A stretch of DNA of 64,000 nt from Sarcocystis neurona (taxonomy: Eukaryota; Apicomplexa; Conoidasida; Eucoccidiorida; Sarcocystidae): assembly GCA_000727475.1 (NCBI GenBank), contig KL647300.1:3279054-3343053 (forward strand), written 5' to 3'. The translations under genes were made by a program, and so were the position numbers. This document shows positions 61,909 to 64,000 of this stretch, piece after piece. Position 1 is the first letter of the stretch. Each line of letters opens with the position of its first letter. Below the pieces are notes generated by a model. That model was given only the letters and a program-made list of their open reading frames with translations. It was not told the origin of the DNA and did not search any database.

Positions 61909-62043
61909 CTGAGGGGACTAGACCCCGTTCAGCGAGGGAGTCTTGCTACCGCACTGAGGGGTCTAGATCCCGTTCAGCGAGGGAGTCTTGCTACCGCATT
62001 GAGAAGACGAGAACCCGTGCGGATGGTAGGAACCTGGCATCTA
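61909..62043. repeat. 45-bp tandem repeat, two good and one to two degenerate copies
   Basis: 61909-61953 and 61954-61998 share CTGAGGGG, CCCGTTCAGCGAGGGAGTCT and TGCTACCGCA. A diverged copy follows from 61999, and the 45 bp before 61909 may be another. Each core contains an AGCGAG block. Confidence 0.85.
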
Positions 62044-62514
62044 AACGGAGAATGAGACTTTTCAGGCGTTGAATAACCCGTTCAACAGGCCCGCAATTGT
62101 CAGGACAACAGCGGAATGTGGATCGCCTTGACAGGGCGGTTCACCTTGCGCGGAGGCAGTTGCCTTCTGATCTCCGCTCGCATTTCAGCAGTCACTCGCT
62201 TGTACTTAAGCATCGTTCGGTTGGCACTGATACGCAGCCTTGTTTAGGAGACCAGCTGGTAACACTGCAGTTACGCCTTCGTGCTGCCAGAAATTCCGAG
62301 GAATCTGCACTGGTTATCAAATTACCTAAACAAACAAGTCAGATCGGTACTGCCACACCTCACATACAAAGGGGTTCTTAATTAAAGACGCAGGCGACCG
62401 ATCGCACGACGCGTACCGCTGAGCGGCGTTCAGTGTGCGCCACAGGTCGCCGCGGTGATGAAGGGCCATCGTAGTCTCGTTTTTGGACTTCTCCAGTTTC
62501 AACTTGCGCTCCAG

Positions 62515-63682
62515 AGATCCGTCCACTCCGTTCCCGTCTTCTTCACCTCAGAGCCGTTTATGTCGTGCTCACAAACAAGTTTGCTCGCCTCGGATTACGT
62601 GAAAATTCCCCCCTGAAAATCAAATCTGTAGATGACCGCACATCACGGTTCATCGCGTGTTGCCGCCCGCCGCGCGGCTTCTTTCCGCTAGCACCTGCGG
62701 TCTCTGTGCGAAGGCATCATTTGGTACGTGGACAAAAGGAATACGATACGCAACCTCTAGCGGTAGGAAAGGTGCGTACGTCACATGTTTCCGGAAGCAG
62801 CACTCTTCAGCGAGGCTGCTGTCCATCTACGACGTCTTCCGTTGCTACTTTGTCAATCTACACCGAAAGTTAGTCAGAACAGAATCATAGGCCGCTTTGC
62901 TAGCGTGTTTGTTTTTTCAGACAGTCGGCATCCCACGTGGACGTCGGGGACACTACCACAATTTGAGCCCGCCCAACGTGACGCCCTATCATAACCAGCT
63001 GCTTGCACTCGTACCGTGGAGCCACTTCACCGAAACAACAAAAACCCAGTAACACACTTGATACGCGTTCACCGCTGTGAATGTTTCGTGCTGCAGAATC
63101 TGCGGATGAGAGGGACCCTTGTTAGTCCAAAGGCGAACGTCGGGAGCTAGCGTAGATGGTGAAGACATCTGTGGGATGCAACGTGGAAAGTAGATATTTC
63201 GGAGTAACGCAGGTCGCCTGGAGGCCGAGCACGCCGTGAGATGTAATGTTCTCCACTTTGTCGAACTCGCCGCTGTGTACTAAGAGTCGTCAAAGCTGGA
63301 AATAATTGTTTCGTATGGATAACTGTTGATCTTTGTTTAAAAGACCTCTTTATCGTAGGTGTTGTTGTCTTGCTTTTTACTTCGTCCTCGCGCAACATTG
63401 AAGCGGACTTACTTGTGGCCCCCCCTGGAAGTAGTGTGCTGGTTGACCTGAGACGATGGAAAACAGACTCAAAAATTTCCCCGGAAAGGTTACAGATTCA
63501 GTGAAGTATTCGTGGGTGCGGTGGTTCTGCTCGCTTTGTTCCTGCTGCTCATGGCTCGATTCGTGCGCGCGCGGTTGCCACGGATGCTTCTCGCCTCCAG
63601 CCTGGGAGCGTTCGACGTGAACGGTTGCCTCGCAGTGACCCGGATAACTGGAAGCCCCAAATCTACTTTACCACTTCACTGA
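62515..63682 (+). CDS. Possible C-terminal exons of a membrane protein
   Basis: Three plus-strand exon candidates are phase-compatible. 62515-62771 contains AVYVVLTNKFARLGLRENSP and ends AAG|GTGCGT in phase 0. 62921-63048 follows a very strong acceptor (gtttgttttttcag) and contains GHYHNLSPPNVTPYHNQLLA; its donor CCCA|GTAACA is only fair. 63502-63682 opens after attcag with a hydrophobic helix (VFVGAVVLLALFLLLMARFV) followed by basic residues and stops at TGA. The reading is a type I-like membrane protein tail of about 188 residues. In the last exon another frame is also open and runs to 63837, so the choice of frame is uncertain. The 5' exons are not identified and no family is recognised. 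Confidence 0.3.
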
Positions 63683-64000
63683 TACGGTGTGGACGGCTGC
63701 CTCGCAGTGAGCGTGAGGACGTGAAGCTCCAGCTGGACCTCCGCGTCCTGGCTGACAGAAACAAATGCCTTTTCTCCCTGAATTATGGACCTTCCGTCTT
63801 CTACGAGGGAAACTCCTATTCAGCCTACGAAACATAAGCTCAGCTCTATGAGGATAACGTATGATATTCACTCTCGCATGTGTGCGTGTGCGTGTGTCGT
63901 CCTCGCAAGCGGAACAGCAGAGAAAAGGGTTGCAATGTTGCTTTTTGTACACATCAGCCGAAACAATGTGAACGCAGGACTGTGCGTACCGATCCAAACT

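Larger units (their letters stand above)
43668..62514. other. Long repeat-poor stretch without a confident gene
   Basis: Nearly 19 kb. The longest frames (187 codons at 45579-46142 plus; 181 codons at 52242-52787 plus; 171 codons at 55215-55730 minus) are within what chance gives for this length on six frames. Splice-bounded candidates with fair sequence include 47442-47618 plus (phase 0 at both ends), 48272-48351 plus, the plus frame around 52,400-52,690 ending at CAA|GTAAGG, and 57,150-57,355 minus ending at ACAG|GTAAAG. None could be joined to another with consistent phase. Genes with many short exons may well be hidden here. Confidence 0.45.

Noticed and set aside
1..64000. Search for telomere-like AAACCCT arrays, tRNA B-boxes, rRNA, transposase, reverse transcriptase or CRISPR repeats
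   Set aside because: No array of the heptamer was seen. B-box-like GGTTCGA sequences (for example near 17,535 minus and 39,746 plus) have no matching cloverleaf. No mobile-element enzyme motifs were found.

Overview
The window looks like nuclear DNA of a coccidian apicomplexan, most likely an Eimeria species; the close relative Cyclospora is not excluded. The reasons are dense CAG/CTG triplet tracts that read as Ala, Gln, Leu or Cys runs, genes cut into short exons by large repeat-filled introns, Ala/Gly/Gln-rich insertions inside otherwise conserved protein, and a sharp split between repeat-rich and repeat-poor DNA like the R and P segments described for Eimeria tenella.

Bases 1 to about 25,000 are repeat-rich: CAG/CTG tracts, TA/ACATA microsatellites, minisatellites and one long polypurine block. 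One gene can be read through them with confidence, a dynamin-related GTPase on the minus strand. Eight exons between 22,037 and 1,331 join with consistent phase at every junction and give 892 residues: a low-complexity N-terminus, G1 (GQQSMGKT), a G2 threonine, G3 (DLPG), a degenerate G4, a helical stalk-like part and an unfamiliar C-terminal region. The reading is still open at 1,331, so the 3' end lies off the left edge. The GTPase resembles the atypical apicomplexan DrpC type more than classical dynamin. Just upstream on the same strand, two phase-compatible exons (23,996-22,738) may be the 3' end of another, unrecognised gene.

Bases 25,000 to 64,000 are repeat-poor. Only three open frames are longer than chance would easily give, all on the plus strand: 1,341 codons at 29,794-33,819, about 470 codons at 39,847-41,262, and 404 codons with an N-terminal membrane segment at 42,453-43,667. 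I recognise none of them. Elsewhere in this half, open frames of 100-190 codons occur on both strands at about the rate expected by chance. Short splice-bounded exon candidates are given low confidence; the best is a three-exon chain ending in a membrane helix at 62,515-63,682. Several small tandem duplications (23, 45, 97 and about 113 bp units) lie between the frames.

I found no rRNA, tRNA, CRISPR array, transposase or reverse transcriptase. Nothing in the window identifies an operon or a shared pathway; the genes appear to be independent eukaryotic transcription units.
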